A stretch of 64,000 nucleotides of DNA from Acanthacorydalis orientalis (GCA_034766995.1 CM068313.1:11783012-11847011), one strand, 5' to 3'. Shown: positions 37,835 through 51,445, numbered from the stretch's first letter. Notes: generated from the letters alone by a model not told the origin. A program made the numbers and translations.

Positions 37835-40827
37835 CAATATATAAAATATCCAAAATGTTTTAAAAATGGCAACTATTTCATACCGGTCGATGCGTATATA
37901 ATTGTTCTATATCATATCTTATTTAAAATTAATATCAGTCCATAAAATATGTAGGAAATATCAAATAAACTGCAAAAAATCACATTTTTTTGATATTGCG
38001 GATAATGTGGATATTTCGTATATGGTGGATATTACGGATATTGCTTATTTTGTGGATATGTAGGATAATTTGGCAACTAATTAATACTGGTCGATTCGTC
38101 TTTTAATGCTTTATGTATATTTCTAGACTAAATTAATATCTGTCCGTAATAAATGTCGGAAATATCATAAAAACCGCAAAAAATCAGCAAAAATTACAGT
38201 TTTTCCTTCATAAAATACCCAAAATGTTATAAAACTAGCAACTATTTCATACTGTTCTATGCGTTATTTAATGTTCTATTTCATACTTGAGTCAAAATTG
38301 ACATCGGTTTATAATAGATACCGAAAAAGTCACAAAAACCGCGAAAAATTAACAAAAATAAAGGTTTTTCATGGCTAAAAGATCCAAAATGCTATAAAAA
38401 TGGCAACTATTTCATACTATCCGATGCGTATTTTAATATACTATATCATACATGAGTCAAAATTAACATCGGTTCATAATAGATACCAAAAAAGGCACAA
38501 AAACCGCGAAAAATTCGCGAAATTAAAGGTTTTTCATGCCTAAAAATCCAAAATGTTAAAAAAGTGGCAACTATTTCATACTATCCGATGCCTATTTTAA
38601 TGTTCTATATCATAAATGAGACAAAAATAACATCGGTTCATAATGGATACCGAAAAAGTTACAAAAACCGCGAAATATCCGCAAAATATCCGCAAAAAAA
38701 AACGTTTTCCTTGCTTAAAATAGCCAAAATGTAAAAAAAATTACAAAAATTTCATACTGTTCGATGCGTATTTTAATGTTCTGTATCATAAGATAATAAT
38801 AAATAACAAAAAATAACGAAAAACCCCCAAAAATCGCATTTTTTTGGATTTTGCGGATATGCGGATATGGCGGATACGCAAAAATAAACGTTTTTCTTGC
38901 TTAAAATAGCCAAAATGTAAAAAAAATTACAAAAATTTCATACTGTTCGATGCATATTTTAATGTTCTATATCATAAGATAATAATAAATAACAAAAAAT
39001 AACGAAAAACCCCCAAAAATCGCATTTTTTTGGATTTTGCGGATATGCGGATATGGCGGATACGCAAAAATAAACGTTTTTCTTGCTTAAAATAGCCAAA
39101 ATGTAAAAAAAATTACAAAAATTTCATACTGTTCGATGCGTATTTTAATGTTCTATATCATATGATAATAATAAATAACAAAAAATAACGAAAAACCCCC
39201 AAAAATCGCATTTTTTTGGATTTTGCGGATAAACGGATATGGCGGATACGCGGATATGGCGGATATGATATCCGCCGCGGATATGATATCCGCCGCGGAT
39301 ATGATATCCGACGCGGATATGATATCCGCCGCGGATATGATATCCGCAATATCCGCGTATCCGCCATATCCGCATATCCGCAAAATCCAAAAAAATGCGA
39401 TTTTGGGGGGTTTTTGAGTTATTTTTGGTATTTATTATTATCTAATGATATAGAACATGAGAATACGCATCGAACAGTATGAAATTTTTGTCATTTTTTT
39501 TACATTTTGGCTATTTTAAGCAAGAAAAACGTTTATTTTTGCATATCCGCCATATCCGCATATCCGCAAAATCCAAAAAAATGCGATTTTGGGGGGTTTA
39601 TGAGTTATTTTTGGTATTTATTATTATCTAATGATATAGAACATGAGAGTACGCATCGAACAGTATGAAATTTTTGTCATTTTTTTTACATTTTGGCTAT
39701 TTTAAGCAAGAAAAGCGTTTATTTTTGCGTATCCGCCATATCCGCATATCCGCAAAATCCAAAAAAATGCGATTTTGGGGGGATTTTGAGTTATTTTTGG
39801 TATTTATTATTATCTAATGATATAGAACTTGAGAATACGCATCGAACAGTATGAAATTTTTGTCATTTTTTTTACATTTTGGCTATTTTAAGCAAGAAAA
39901 ACGTTTATTTTTGCGTATCCGCCATATCCGCATATCCGCAAAATCCAAAAAAATGCGATTTTGGGGGGTTTTTGAGTTATTTTTGGTATTTATTATTATC
40001 TAATGATATAGAACATGAGAATACGCATCGAACAGTATGAAATTTTTGTCATTTTTTTTACATTTTGGCTATTTTAAGCAAGAAAAGCGTTTATTTTTGC
40101 GTATCCGCCATATCCGCATATCCGCAAAATCCAAAAAAATGCGATTTTGGGGGGATTTTGAGTTATTTTTGGTATTTATTATTATCTAATGATATAGAAC
40201 ATGAGAATACGCATCGAACAGTATGAAATTTTTGTCATTTTTTTTACATTTTGGCTATTTTAAGCAAGAAAAACGTTTATTTTTGCGTATCCGCCATATC
40301 CGCATATCCGCAAAATCCAAAAAAATGCGATTTTGGGGGGTTTTTGAGTTATTTTTGGTATTTATTATTATCTAATGATATAGAACATGAGAATACGCAT
40401 CGAACAGTATGAAATTTTTGTCATTTTTTTTACATTTTGTATATTTTAAGCAAGAAAAACATTTATTTTTGCGGATGTTTTGCGGATATTTCGCGGTTTT
40501 TGTCACTTTTTCGGTATCAATTATGAACCTATGTTAATTTTGTTTCTTTTACGATATAGAACATGAGAATACGCATCGAACGGTATGAAATAGTTGCTAG
40601 TTTTATAACATTTTGCATATTTTATGAAGGAATAACGGAAATTTTTGCAGATATTTTGCGGTTTTTTTGATATTTCCGACATTTATTATGGACCGATGTT
40701 AATTTTGTCTAGAAATATACATAAAGCATTAAAAGACGAATCGACCAGTATTAACTAGTTACCAAAATATCCTACATATCAACAAAATAAATCATATCCG
40801 CCATATCCTCAATATCCGCCATATCCG
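37835..40827. repeat. HOR 9 (n=6, m=4)
   Basis: Core A at 39,217-39,394 has four 18-bp units, one with the CCGACG variant. Six plus monomers show alternating private variants (AGAAAAGCGTTT twice; GGGGGGATTTTGAG twice; GAACTTGAGAAT once), consistent with a two-monomer tandem duplication. Length 2,993 bp. Confidence 0.9.
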
Positions 40828-43280
40828 CAATATATAAAATATCCAAAATGTTTTAAAAATGGCAACTATTTCATACCGGTCGATGCGTATATAATTGTTC
40901 TATATCATATCTTATTTAAAATTAATATCAGTCCATAAAATATGTAGGAAATATCAAATAAACTGCAAAAAATCACATTTTTTTGATATTGCGGATAATG
41001 CGGATATTTCGTATATGGTGGATATTACGGATATTGCTTATTTTGTGGATATGTAGGATAATTTGGCAACTAATTAATACTGGTCGATTCGTCTTTTAAT
41101 GCTTTATGTATATTTCTAGACTAAATTAATATCTGTCCGTAATAAATGTCGGAAATATCATAAAAACCGCAAAAAATCAGCAAAAATTACAGTTTTTCCT
41201 TCATAAAATACCCAAAATGTTATAAAACTAGCAACTATTTCATACTGTTCTATGCGTTATTTAATGTTCTATTTCATACTTGAGTCAAAATTGACATCGG
41301 TTTATAATCGATACCGAAAAAGTCACAAAAACCACGAAAAATTAACAAAAATAAAAGTTTTTCATGGCTAAAAGATCCAAAATGCTATAAAAATGGCAAC
41401 TATTTCATACTATCCGATGCGTATTTTAATATACTATATCATACATGAGTCAAAATTAACATCGGTTCATAATAGATACCAAAAAAGTCACAAAAACCGC
41501 GAAAAATTCGCGAAATTAAAGGTTTTTCATGCCTAAAATATCCAAAATGTTAAAAAAGTGGCAACTATTTCATACTATCCGATGCCTATTTTAATGTTCT
41601 ATATCATAAATGAGACAAAAATAACATCGGTTCATAATGGATACCGAAAAAGTTACAAAAACCGCGAAATATCCGCAAAATATCCGCAAAAAAAACGTTT
41701 TCCTTGCTTAAAATAGCCAAAATATAAAAAAAATTACAAAAATTTCATACTGTTCGATGCGTATTTTAATGTTCTATATCATAAGATAATAATAAATAAC
41801 AAAAAATAACGAAAAACCCCCAAAAATCGCATTTTTTTGGATTTTGCGGATATGCGGATATGGCGGATACGCAAAAATAAACGTTTTTCTTGCTTAAAAT
41901 AGCCAAAATGTAAAAAAAATTACAAAAATTTCATACTGTTCGATGCGTATTTTAATGTTCTATATCATAAGATAATAATAAATAACAAAAAATAACGAAA
42001 AACCCCCAAAAATCGCATTTTTTTGGATTTTGCGGATAAACGGATATGGCGGATACGCGGATATGGCGGATATGATATCCGCCGCGGATATGATATCCGC
42101 CGCGGATATGATATCCGCCGCGGATATGATATCCGCCGCGGATATGATATCCGCCGCGGATATGATATCCGCAATATCCGCGTATCCGCCATATCCGCAT
42201 ATCCGCAAAATCCAAAAAAATGCGATTTTGGGGGGTTTTTGAGTTATTTTTGGTATTTATTATTATCTAATGATATAGAACATGAGAATACGCATCGAAC
42301 AGTATGAAATTTTTGTCATTTTTTTTACATTTTGGCTATTTTAAGCAAGAAAAACGTTTATTTTTGCATATCCGCCATATCCGCATATCCGCAAAATCCA
42401 AAAAAATGCGATTTTGGGGGGTTTATGAGTTATTTTTGGTATTTATTATTATCTAATGATATAGAACATGAGAATACGCATCGAACAGTATGAAATTTTT
42501 GTCATTTTTTTTACATTTTGGCTATTTTAAGCAAGAAAAACGTTTATTTTTGCGTATCCGCCATATCCGCATATCCGCAAAATCCAAAAAAATGCGATTT
42601 TGGGGGGATTTTGAGTTATTTTTGGTATTTATTATTATCTAATGATATAGAACTTGAGAATACGCATCGAACAGTATGAAATTTTTGTCATTTTTTTTAC
42701 ATTTTGGCTATTTTAAGCAAGAAAAACGTTTATTTTTGCGTATCCGCCATATCCGCATATCCGCAAAATCCAAAAAAATGCGATTTTGGGGGGTTTTTGA
42801 GTTATTTTTGGTATTTATTATTATCTAATGATATAGAACATGAGAATACGCATCGAACAGTATGAAATTTTTGTCATTTTTTTTACATTTTGTATATTTT
42901 AAGCAAGAAAAACATTTATTTTTGCGGATGTTTTGCGGATATTTCGCGGTTTTTGTCACTTTTTCGGTATCAATTATGAACCTATGTTAATTTTGTTTCT
43001 TTTACGATATAGAACATGAGAATACGCATCGAACGGTATGAAATAGTTGCTAGTTTTATAACATTTTGCATATTTTATGAAGGAATAACGGAAATTTTTG
43101 CAGATATTTTGCGGTTTTTTTGATATTTCCGACATTTATTATGGACCGATGTTAATTTTGTCTAGAAATATACATAAAGCATTAAAAGACGAATCGACCA
43201 GTATTAACTAGTTACCAAAATATCCTACATATCAACAAAATAAATCATATCCGCCATATCCTCAATATCCGCCATATCCG
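40828..43280. repeat. HOR 10 (n=4, m=5, one minus monomer missing)
   Basis: Core A at 42,024-42,218 has five 18-bp units. Four 186-bp plus monomers. The minus arm has one 186-bp monomer fewer than other HORs. Length 2,453 bp, as the formula predicts. First HOR with AATCGATACCG and AAACCACGAAAAATT, shared with HORs 11-12. Confidence 0.9.
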
Positions 43281-46200
43281 CAATATATAAAATATCCAAA
43301 ATGTTTTAAAAATGGCAACTATTTCATACCGGTCGATGCGTATATAATTGTTCTATATCATATCTTATTTAAAATTAATATCAGTCCATAAAATATGTAG
43401 GAAATATCAAATAAACTGCAAAAAATCACATTTTTTTGATATTGCGGATAATGCGGATATTTCGTATATGGTGGATATTACGGATATTGCTTATTTTGTG
43501 GATATGTAGGATAATTTGGCAACTAATTAATACTGGTCGATTCGTCTTTTAATGCTTTATGTATATTTCTAGACTAAATTAATATCTGTCCGTAATAAAT
43601 GTCGGAAATATCATAAAAACCGCAAAAAATCAGCAAAAATTACAGTTTTTCCTTCATAAAATACCCAAAATGTTATAAAACTAGCAACTATTTCATACTG
43701 TTCTATGCGTTATTTAATGTTCTATTTCATACTTGAGTCAAAATTGACATCGGTTTATAATCGATACCGAAAAAGTCACAAAAACCACGAAAAATTAACA
43801 AAAATAAAGGTTTTTCATGGCTAAAAGATCCAAAATGCTATAAAAATGGCAACTATTTCATACTATCCGATGCGTATTTTAATATACTATATCATACATG
43901 AGTCAAAATTAACATCGGTTCATAATAGATACCAAAAAAGTCACAAAAACCGCGAAAAATTCGCGAAATTAAAGGTTTTTCATGCCTAAAATATCCAAAA
44001 TGTTAAAAAAGTGGCAACTATTTCATACTATCCGATGCCTATTTTAATGTTCTATATCATAAATGAGACAAAAATAACATCGGTTCATAATGGATACCGA
44101 AAAAGTTACAAAAACCGCGAAATATCCGCAAAATATCCGCAAAAAAAAACGTTTTCCTTGCTTAAAATAGCCAAAATATAAAAAAAATTACAAAAATTTC
44201 ATACTGTTCGATGCGTATTTTAATGTTCTATATCATAAGATAATAATAAATAACAAAAAATAACGAAAAACCCCCAAAAATCGCATTTTTTTGGATTTTG
44301 CGGATATGCGGATATGGCGGATACGCAAAAATAAACGTTTTTCTTGCTTAAAATAACCAAAATGTAAAAAAAATTACAAAAATTTCATACTGTTCGATGC
44401 GTATTTTAATGTTCTATATCATAAGATAATAATAAATAACAAAAAATAACGAAAAACCCCCAAAAATCGCATTTTTTTGGATTTTGCGGATATGCGGATA
44501 TGGCGGATACGCAAAAATAAACGTTTTTCTTGCTTAAAATAGCCAAAATGTAAAAAAAATTACAAAAATTTCATACTGTTCGATGCGTATTTTAATGTTC
44601 TATATCATAAGATAATAATAAATAACAAAAAATAACGAAAAACCCCCAAAAATCGCATTTTTTTGGATTTTGCGGATAAACGGATATGGCGGATACGCGG
44701 ATATGGCGGATATGATATCCGCCGCGGATATGATATCCGCCGCGGATATGATATCCGCCGCGGATATGATATCCGCCGCGGATATGATATCCGCCGCGGA
44801 TATGATATCCGCAATATCCGCGTATCCGCCATATCCGCATATCCGCAAAATCCAAAAAAATGCGATTTTGGGGGGTTTTTGAGTTATTTTTGTTATTTAT
44901 TATTATCTAATGATATAGAACATGAAAATACGCATCGAACAGTATGAAATTTTTGTCATTTTTTTTACATTTTGGCTATTTTAAGCAAGAAAAACGTTTA
45001 TTTTTGCGTATCCGCCATATCCGCATATCCGCAAAATCCAAAAAAATGCGATTTTGGGGGGTTTTTGAGTTATTTTTGGTATTTATTATTATCTAATGAT
45101 ATAGAACATGAGAATACGCATCGAACAGTATGAAATTTTTGTCATTTTTTTTACATTTTGGCTATTTTAAGCAAGAAAAACGTTTATTTTTGCGTATCCG
45201 CCATATCCGCATATCCGCAAAATCCAAAAAAATGCGATTTTGGGGGGTTTATGAGTTATTTTTGGTATTTATTATTATCTAATGATATAGAACATGAGAA
45301 TACGCATCGAACAGTATGAAATTTTTGTCATTTTTTTTACATTTTGGCTATTTTAAGCAAGAAAAACGTTTATTTTTGCGTATCCGCCATATCCGCATAT
45401 CCGCAAAATCCAAAAAAATGCGATTTTGGGGGGTTTTTGAGTTATTTTTGGTATTTATTATTATCTAATGATATAGAACATGAGAATACGCATCGAACAG
45501 TATGAAATTTTTGTCATTTTTTTTACATTTTGGATATTTTAAGCAAGAAAAACGTTTATTTTTGCGTATCCGCCATATCCGCATATCCGCAAAATCCAAA
45601 AAAATGCGATTTTGGGGGGTTTTTGAGTTATTTTTGGTATTTATTATTATCTAATGATATAGAACATGAGAATACGCATCGAACAGTATGAAATTTTTGT
45701 CATTTTTTTTACATTTTGGCTATTTTAAGCAAGAAAAACGTTTATTTTTGCGTATCCGCCATATCCGCATATCCGCAAAATCCAAAAAAATGCGATTTTG
45801 GGGGGTTTTTGAGTTATTTTTGGTATTTATTATTATCTAATGATATAGAACATGAGAATACGCATCGAACAGTATGAAATTTTTGTCATTTTTTTTACAT
45901 TTTGTATATTTTAAGCAAGAAAAACATTTATTTTTGCGGATGTTTTGCGGATATTTCGCGGTTTTTGTCACTTTTTCGGTATCAATTATGAACCTATGTT
46001 AATTTTGTTTCTTTTACGATATAGAACATGAGAATACGCATCGAACGGTATGAAATAGTTGCTAGTTTTATAACATTTTGCATATTTTATGAAGGAATAA
46101 CGGAAATTTTTGCAGATATTTTGCGGTTTTTTTGATATTTCCGACATTTATTATGGACCGATGTTAATTTTGTCTAGAAATATACATAAAGCATTAAAAG

Positions 46201-46292
46201 ACGAATCGACCAGTATTAACTAGTTACCAAAATATCCTACATATCAACAAAATAAATCATATCCGCCATATCCTCAATATCCGCCATATCCG
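43281..46292. repeat. HOR 11 (n=6, m=5)
   Basis: Core A at 44,664-44,858 has five 18-bp units. Six plus monomers. Length 3,012 bp. The first plus monomer carries CATGAAAATACGC, which is close to the minus-arm allele, instead of CATGAGAATACGC. Confidence 0.9.
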
Positions 46293-49200
46293 CAATATAT
46301 AAAATATCCAAAATGTTTTAAAAATGGCAACTATTTCATACCGGTCGATGCGTATATAATTGTTCTATATCATATCTTATTTAAAATTAATATCAGTCCA
46401 TAAAATATGTAGGAAATATCAAATAAACTGCAAAAAATCACATTTTTTTGATATTGCGGATAATGCGGATATTTCGTATATGGTGGATATTACGGATATT
46501 GCTTATTTTGTGGATATGTAGGATAATTTGGCAACTAATTAATACTGGTCGATTCGTCTTTTAATGCTTTATGTATATTTCTAGACTAAATTAATATCTG
46601 TCCGTAATAAATGTCGGACATATCATAAAAACCGCAAAAAATCAGCAAAAATTACAGTTTTTCCTTCATAAAATACCCAAAATGTTATAAAACTAGCAAC
46701 TATTTCATACTGTTCTATGCGTTATTTAATGTTCTATTTCATACTTGAGTCAAAATTGACATCGGTTTATAATCGATACCGAAAAAGTCACAAAAACCAC
46801 GAAAAATTAACAAAAATAAAGGTTTTTCATGGCTAAAAGATCCAAAATGCTATAAAAATGGCAACTATTTCATACTATCCGATGCGTATTTTAATATACT
46901 ATATCATACATGAGTCAAAATTAACATCGGTTCATAATAGATACCAAAAAAGTCACAAAAACCGCGAAAAATTCGCGAAATTAAAGGTTTTTCATGCCTA
47001 AAATATCCAAAATGTTAAAAAAGTGGCAACTATTTCATACTATCCGATGCCTATTTTAATGTTCTATATCATAAATGAGACAAAAATAACATCGGTTCAT
47101 AATGGATACCGAAAAAGTTACAAAAACCGCGAAATATCCGCAAAATATCCGCAAAAAAAACGTTTTCCTTGCTTAAAATAGCCAAAATATAAAAAAAATT
47201 ACAAAAATTTCATACTGTTCGATGCGTATTTTAATGTTCTATATCATAAGATAATAATAAATAACAAAAAATAACGAAAAACCCCCAAAAATCGCATTTT
47301 TTTGGATTTTGCGGATATGCGGATATGGCGGATACGCAAAAATAAACGTTTTTCTTGCTTAAAATAGCCAAAATGTAAAAAAAATTACAAAAATTTCATA
47401 CTGTTCGATGCGTATTTTAATGTTCTATATCATAAGATAATAATAAATAACAAAAAATAACGAAAAACCCCCAAAAATCGCATTTTTTTGGATTTTGCGG
47501 ATATGCGGATATGGCGGATACGCAAAAATAAACGTTTTTCTTGCTTAAAATAGCCAAAATGTAAAAAAAATTACAAAAATTTCATACTGTTCGATGCGTA
47601 TTTTAATGTTCTATATCATAAGATAATAATAAATAACAAAAAATAACGAAAAACCCCCAAAAATCGCATTTTTTTGGATTTTGCGGATAAACGGATATGG
47701 CGGATACGCGGATATGGCGGATATGATATCCGCCGCGGATATGATATCCGCCGCGGATATGATATCCGCCGCGGATATGATATCCGCCGCGGATATGATA
47801 TCCGCCGCGGATATGATATCCGCAATATCCGCGTATCCGCCATATCCGCATATCCGCAAAATCCAAAAAAATGCGATTTTGGGGGGTTTTTGAGTTATTT
47901 TTGTTATTTATTATTATCTAATGATATAGAACATGAAAATACGCATCGAACAGTATGAAATTTTTGTCATTTTTTTTACATTTTGGCTATTTTAAGCAAG
48001 AAAAACGTTTATTTTTGCATATCCGCCATATCCGCATATCCGCAAAATCCAAAAAAATGCGATTTTGGGGGGTTTATGAGTTATTTTTGGTATTTATTAT
48101 TATCTAATGATATAGAACATGAGAATACGCATCGAACAGTATGAAATTTTTGTCATTTTTTTTTACATTTTGGCTATTTTAAGCAAGAAAAACGTTTATT
48201 TTTGCGTATCCGCCATATCCGCATATCCGCAAAATCCAAAAAAATGCGATTTTGGGGGGTTTTTGAGTTATTTTTGGTATTTATTATTATCTAATGATAT
48301 AGAACATGAGAATACGCATCGAACAGTATGAAATTTTTGTCATTTTTTTTACATTTTGGCTATTTTAAGCAAGAAAAACGTTTATTTTTGCGTATCCGCC
48401 ATATCCGCATATCCGCAAAATCCAAAAAAATGCGATTTTGGGGGGTTTATGAGTTATTTTTGGTATTTATTATTATCTAATGATATAGAACATGAGAATA
48501 CGCATCGAACAGTATGAAATTTTTGTCATTTTTTTTACATTTTGGCTATTTTAAGCAAGAAAAACGTTTATTTTTGCGTATCCGCCATATCCGCATATCC
48601 GCAAAATCCAAAAAAATGCGATTTTGGGGGGTTTTTGAGTTATTTTTGGTATTTATTATTATCTAATGATATAGAACATGAGAATACGCATCGAACAGTA
48701 TGAAATTTTTGTCATTTTTTTTACATTTTGGATATTTTAAGCAAGAAAAACGTTTATTTTTGCGTATCCGCCATATCCGCATATCCGCAAAATCCAAAAA
48801 AATGCGATTTTGGGGGGTTTTTGAGTTATTTTTGGTATTTATTATTATCTAATGATATAGAACATGAGAATACGCATCGAACAGTATGAAATTTTTGTCA
48901 TTTTTTTTACATTTTGGCTATTTTAAGCAAGAAAAACGTTTATTTTTGCGTATCCGCCATATCCGCATATCCGCAAAATCCAAAAAAATGCGATTTTGGG
49001 GGGTTTTTGAGTTATTTTTGGTATTTATTATTATCTAATGATATAGAACATGAGAATACGCATCGAACAGTATGAAATTTTTGTCATTTTTTTTACATTT
49101 TGGCTATTTTAAGCAAGAAAAACGTTTATTTTTGCGTATCCGCCATATCCGCATATCCGCAAAATCCAAAAAAATGCGATTTTGGGGGTTTTTTGAGTTA

Positions 49201-49878
49201 TTTTTGGTATTTATTATTATCTAATGATATAGAACATGAGAATACGCATCGAACAGTATGAAATTTTTGTCATTTTTTTTACATTTTGGATATTTTAAGC
49301 AAGAAAAACGTTTATTTTTGCGTATCCGCCATATCCGCATATCCGCAAAATCCAAAAAAATGCGATTTTGGGGGGTTTTTGAGTTATTTTTGGTATTTAT
49401 TATTATCTAATGATATAGAACATGAGAATACGCATCGAACAGTATGAAATTTTTGTCATTTTTTTTACATTTTGGCTATTTTAAGCAAGAAAAACGTTTA
49501 TTTTTGCGTATCCGCCATATCCGCATATCCGCAAAATCCAAAAAAATGCGATTTTGGGGGGTTTTTGAGTTATTTTTGGTATTTATTATTATCTAATGAT
49601 ATAGAACATGAGAATACGCATCGAACAGTATGAAATTTTTGTCATTTTTTTTACATTTTGGCTATTTTAAGCAAGAAAAACGTTTATTTTTGCGTATCCG
49701 CCATATCCGCATATCCGCAAAATCCAAAAAAATGCGATTTTGGGGGTTTTTTGAGTTATTTTTGGTATTTATTATTATCTAATGATATAGAACATGAGAA
49801 TACGCATCGAACAGTATGAAATTTTTGTCATTTTTTTTACATTTTGTATATTTTAAGCAAGAAAAACATTTATTTTTG
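46293..49878. repeat. HOR 12 (n=11, m=5), longest plus arm
   Basis: Core A at 47,675-47,869 has five 18-bp units. Eleven 186-bp plus monomers, the most of any HOR, with the variant TTTTGGATATTTTAAGC recurring at spacing 3 (also once in HOR 11). As in HOR 11 the first plus monomer has CATGAAAATACGC. It passes into old edge monomers rather than into the usual plus-arm end. Confidence 0.9.
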
Positions 49879-51445
49879 CGGATGTTTTGCGGATATTTCG
49901 CGGTTTTTGTAACTTTTTCGGTATCCATTGTGAACCGATGTTATTTTTGTCTCATTTATGTTATAAAACATTAAAATAGGCATCGGATAGTATGAAATAG
50001 TTGCCACTTTTTTAACATTTTGGATATTTTAGGCATGAAAACCCTTTATTTTCGCTAATTTTTCGCGGTTTTTGTGACTTTTTCGGTATCTATTATGAAC
50101 CGATGTTAATTTTGATTCATATATGATATAGTACATTACAATACGCATCGGATAGTATGAAATAGTTGCCATTTTTGTAACATTTTGGATATTTTAGGCA
50201 TAAAAAACCTTTATTTTTGTTAATTTTTCGCGGTTTTTGTGACTTTTTCGGTATCTATTATAAACCGATGTCAATTTTGACTCAAGTATGAAATAGAACA
50301 TTAAATAACGCATAGAACAGTATGACATAGTTGCTAGTTTAATAATATTTTGGATATTTTATGAAGGAACAACAGTAATTTTTGCGGATTTTTTGCGTTT
50401 TTTTTTGATATTTCCGACATTTATTACGGACAGATTTTAATTTTGTCTAGAAATATACATAAAGCATTAAAAGACGAACCGACCAGTATTAATCAGTTGC
50501 CAAATTATCCTACATATCCATTGAATAAGCCATATTCACAATATCCGCCATATACGAAATATCCGCAATAACCGCCATATCCGCAATATCCGCAGTAACC
50601 GATATATCCAAGAAAAATGTGATTTTATGCAGTTTTTTGATAATTGAGGTATTTATTATTGTCCGATGTTAATTTTGTGCAAGATATCATATAGAACACT
50701 TGAATACGCAGCGATGAGTATTAAATAGTTGTCATTTTATAACATTTTGGTTACTTTAAGTAAGAAAAACCTGTATTTTTGCGGATTTTACGCAGTTTTT
50801 GTGACTTTTTCGGTATCTATTATAAACCGATGTAAATTTTGACTCATGTATGATATAGTACATTACAATACGCATCGGATAGTATGAAATAGTTTCCATT
50901 TTTGTAACATTTTGGATATTTTAGGCATGAAAAACCTTTATTTTTCGAATTTGTCGCGGTTTTTGTGACTTTTTCGGTATCTATTATAAACCGATGTCAA
51001 TTTCGACTCAAGTATGATATAGAACATTAAATAACGTATAGAATAGTATGAAATAGTTGCTAGTTTTATAACATTTTGATTATTTTATAAAGGAAAAACG
51101 GTTCTTTTTGCGAATTTTTTTCGGTTTTTTTGATATTTCCGACATTTATTACGGACAGATTTTAATTTTGTCTAGAAATATACATAAAGCATTAAAAGAC
51201 GAAGCGACCAGTATTAATTAGTTGCCAAATTATCCTACATATCCACAAAATAAGCAATATCCGTAATATCCACAATATACGAAATATCCGCAATAACGGC
51301 AGTATCAAAGGAAAATGTGATTTTTTGCTGTTTTTTTGATATTTCCTACATTTTTTTATGGACTGATATTAATTTTAAATAAGATATCATATAGAACAAT
51401 TATATACGCATCGACCGGTAACAAATAGTAGCCATTTTTATAACA
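49879..51445 (+). repeat. right array edge, diverged plus-oriented monomers
   Basis: Diverged plus monomers with about 164-bp spacing (boxes near 49,978, 50,143, 50,308, 50,475, 50,708, 50,873, 51,036, 51,200, 51,407). TATCCGC-rich junctions at 50,505-50,610 and 51,235-51,310 show no orientation change. These junctions match the left-edge junction at 13,055-13,165 (CCTACATATCCATT-AATAAG). Both edges are therefore the same old sequence type. Confidence 0.85.

Noticed and set aside
16244..47958. Open frames of 60-94 codons with repeated YDIRRG or ADIISA peptides around each core A, on both strands
   Set aside because: They arise because the 18-bp core unit is a multiple of three and lacks stops in several frames. 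They exist in up to five frames at once, change length with unit number, and have no start context or conserved product, so they are not genes.
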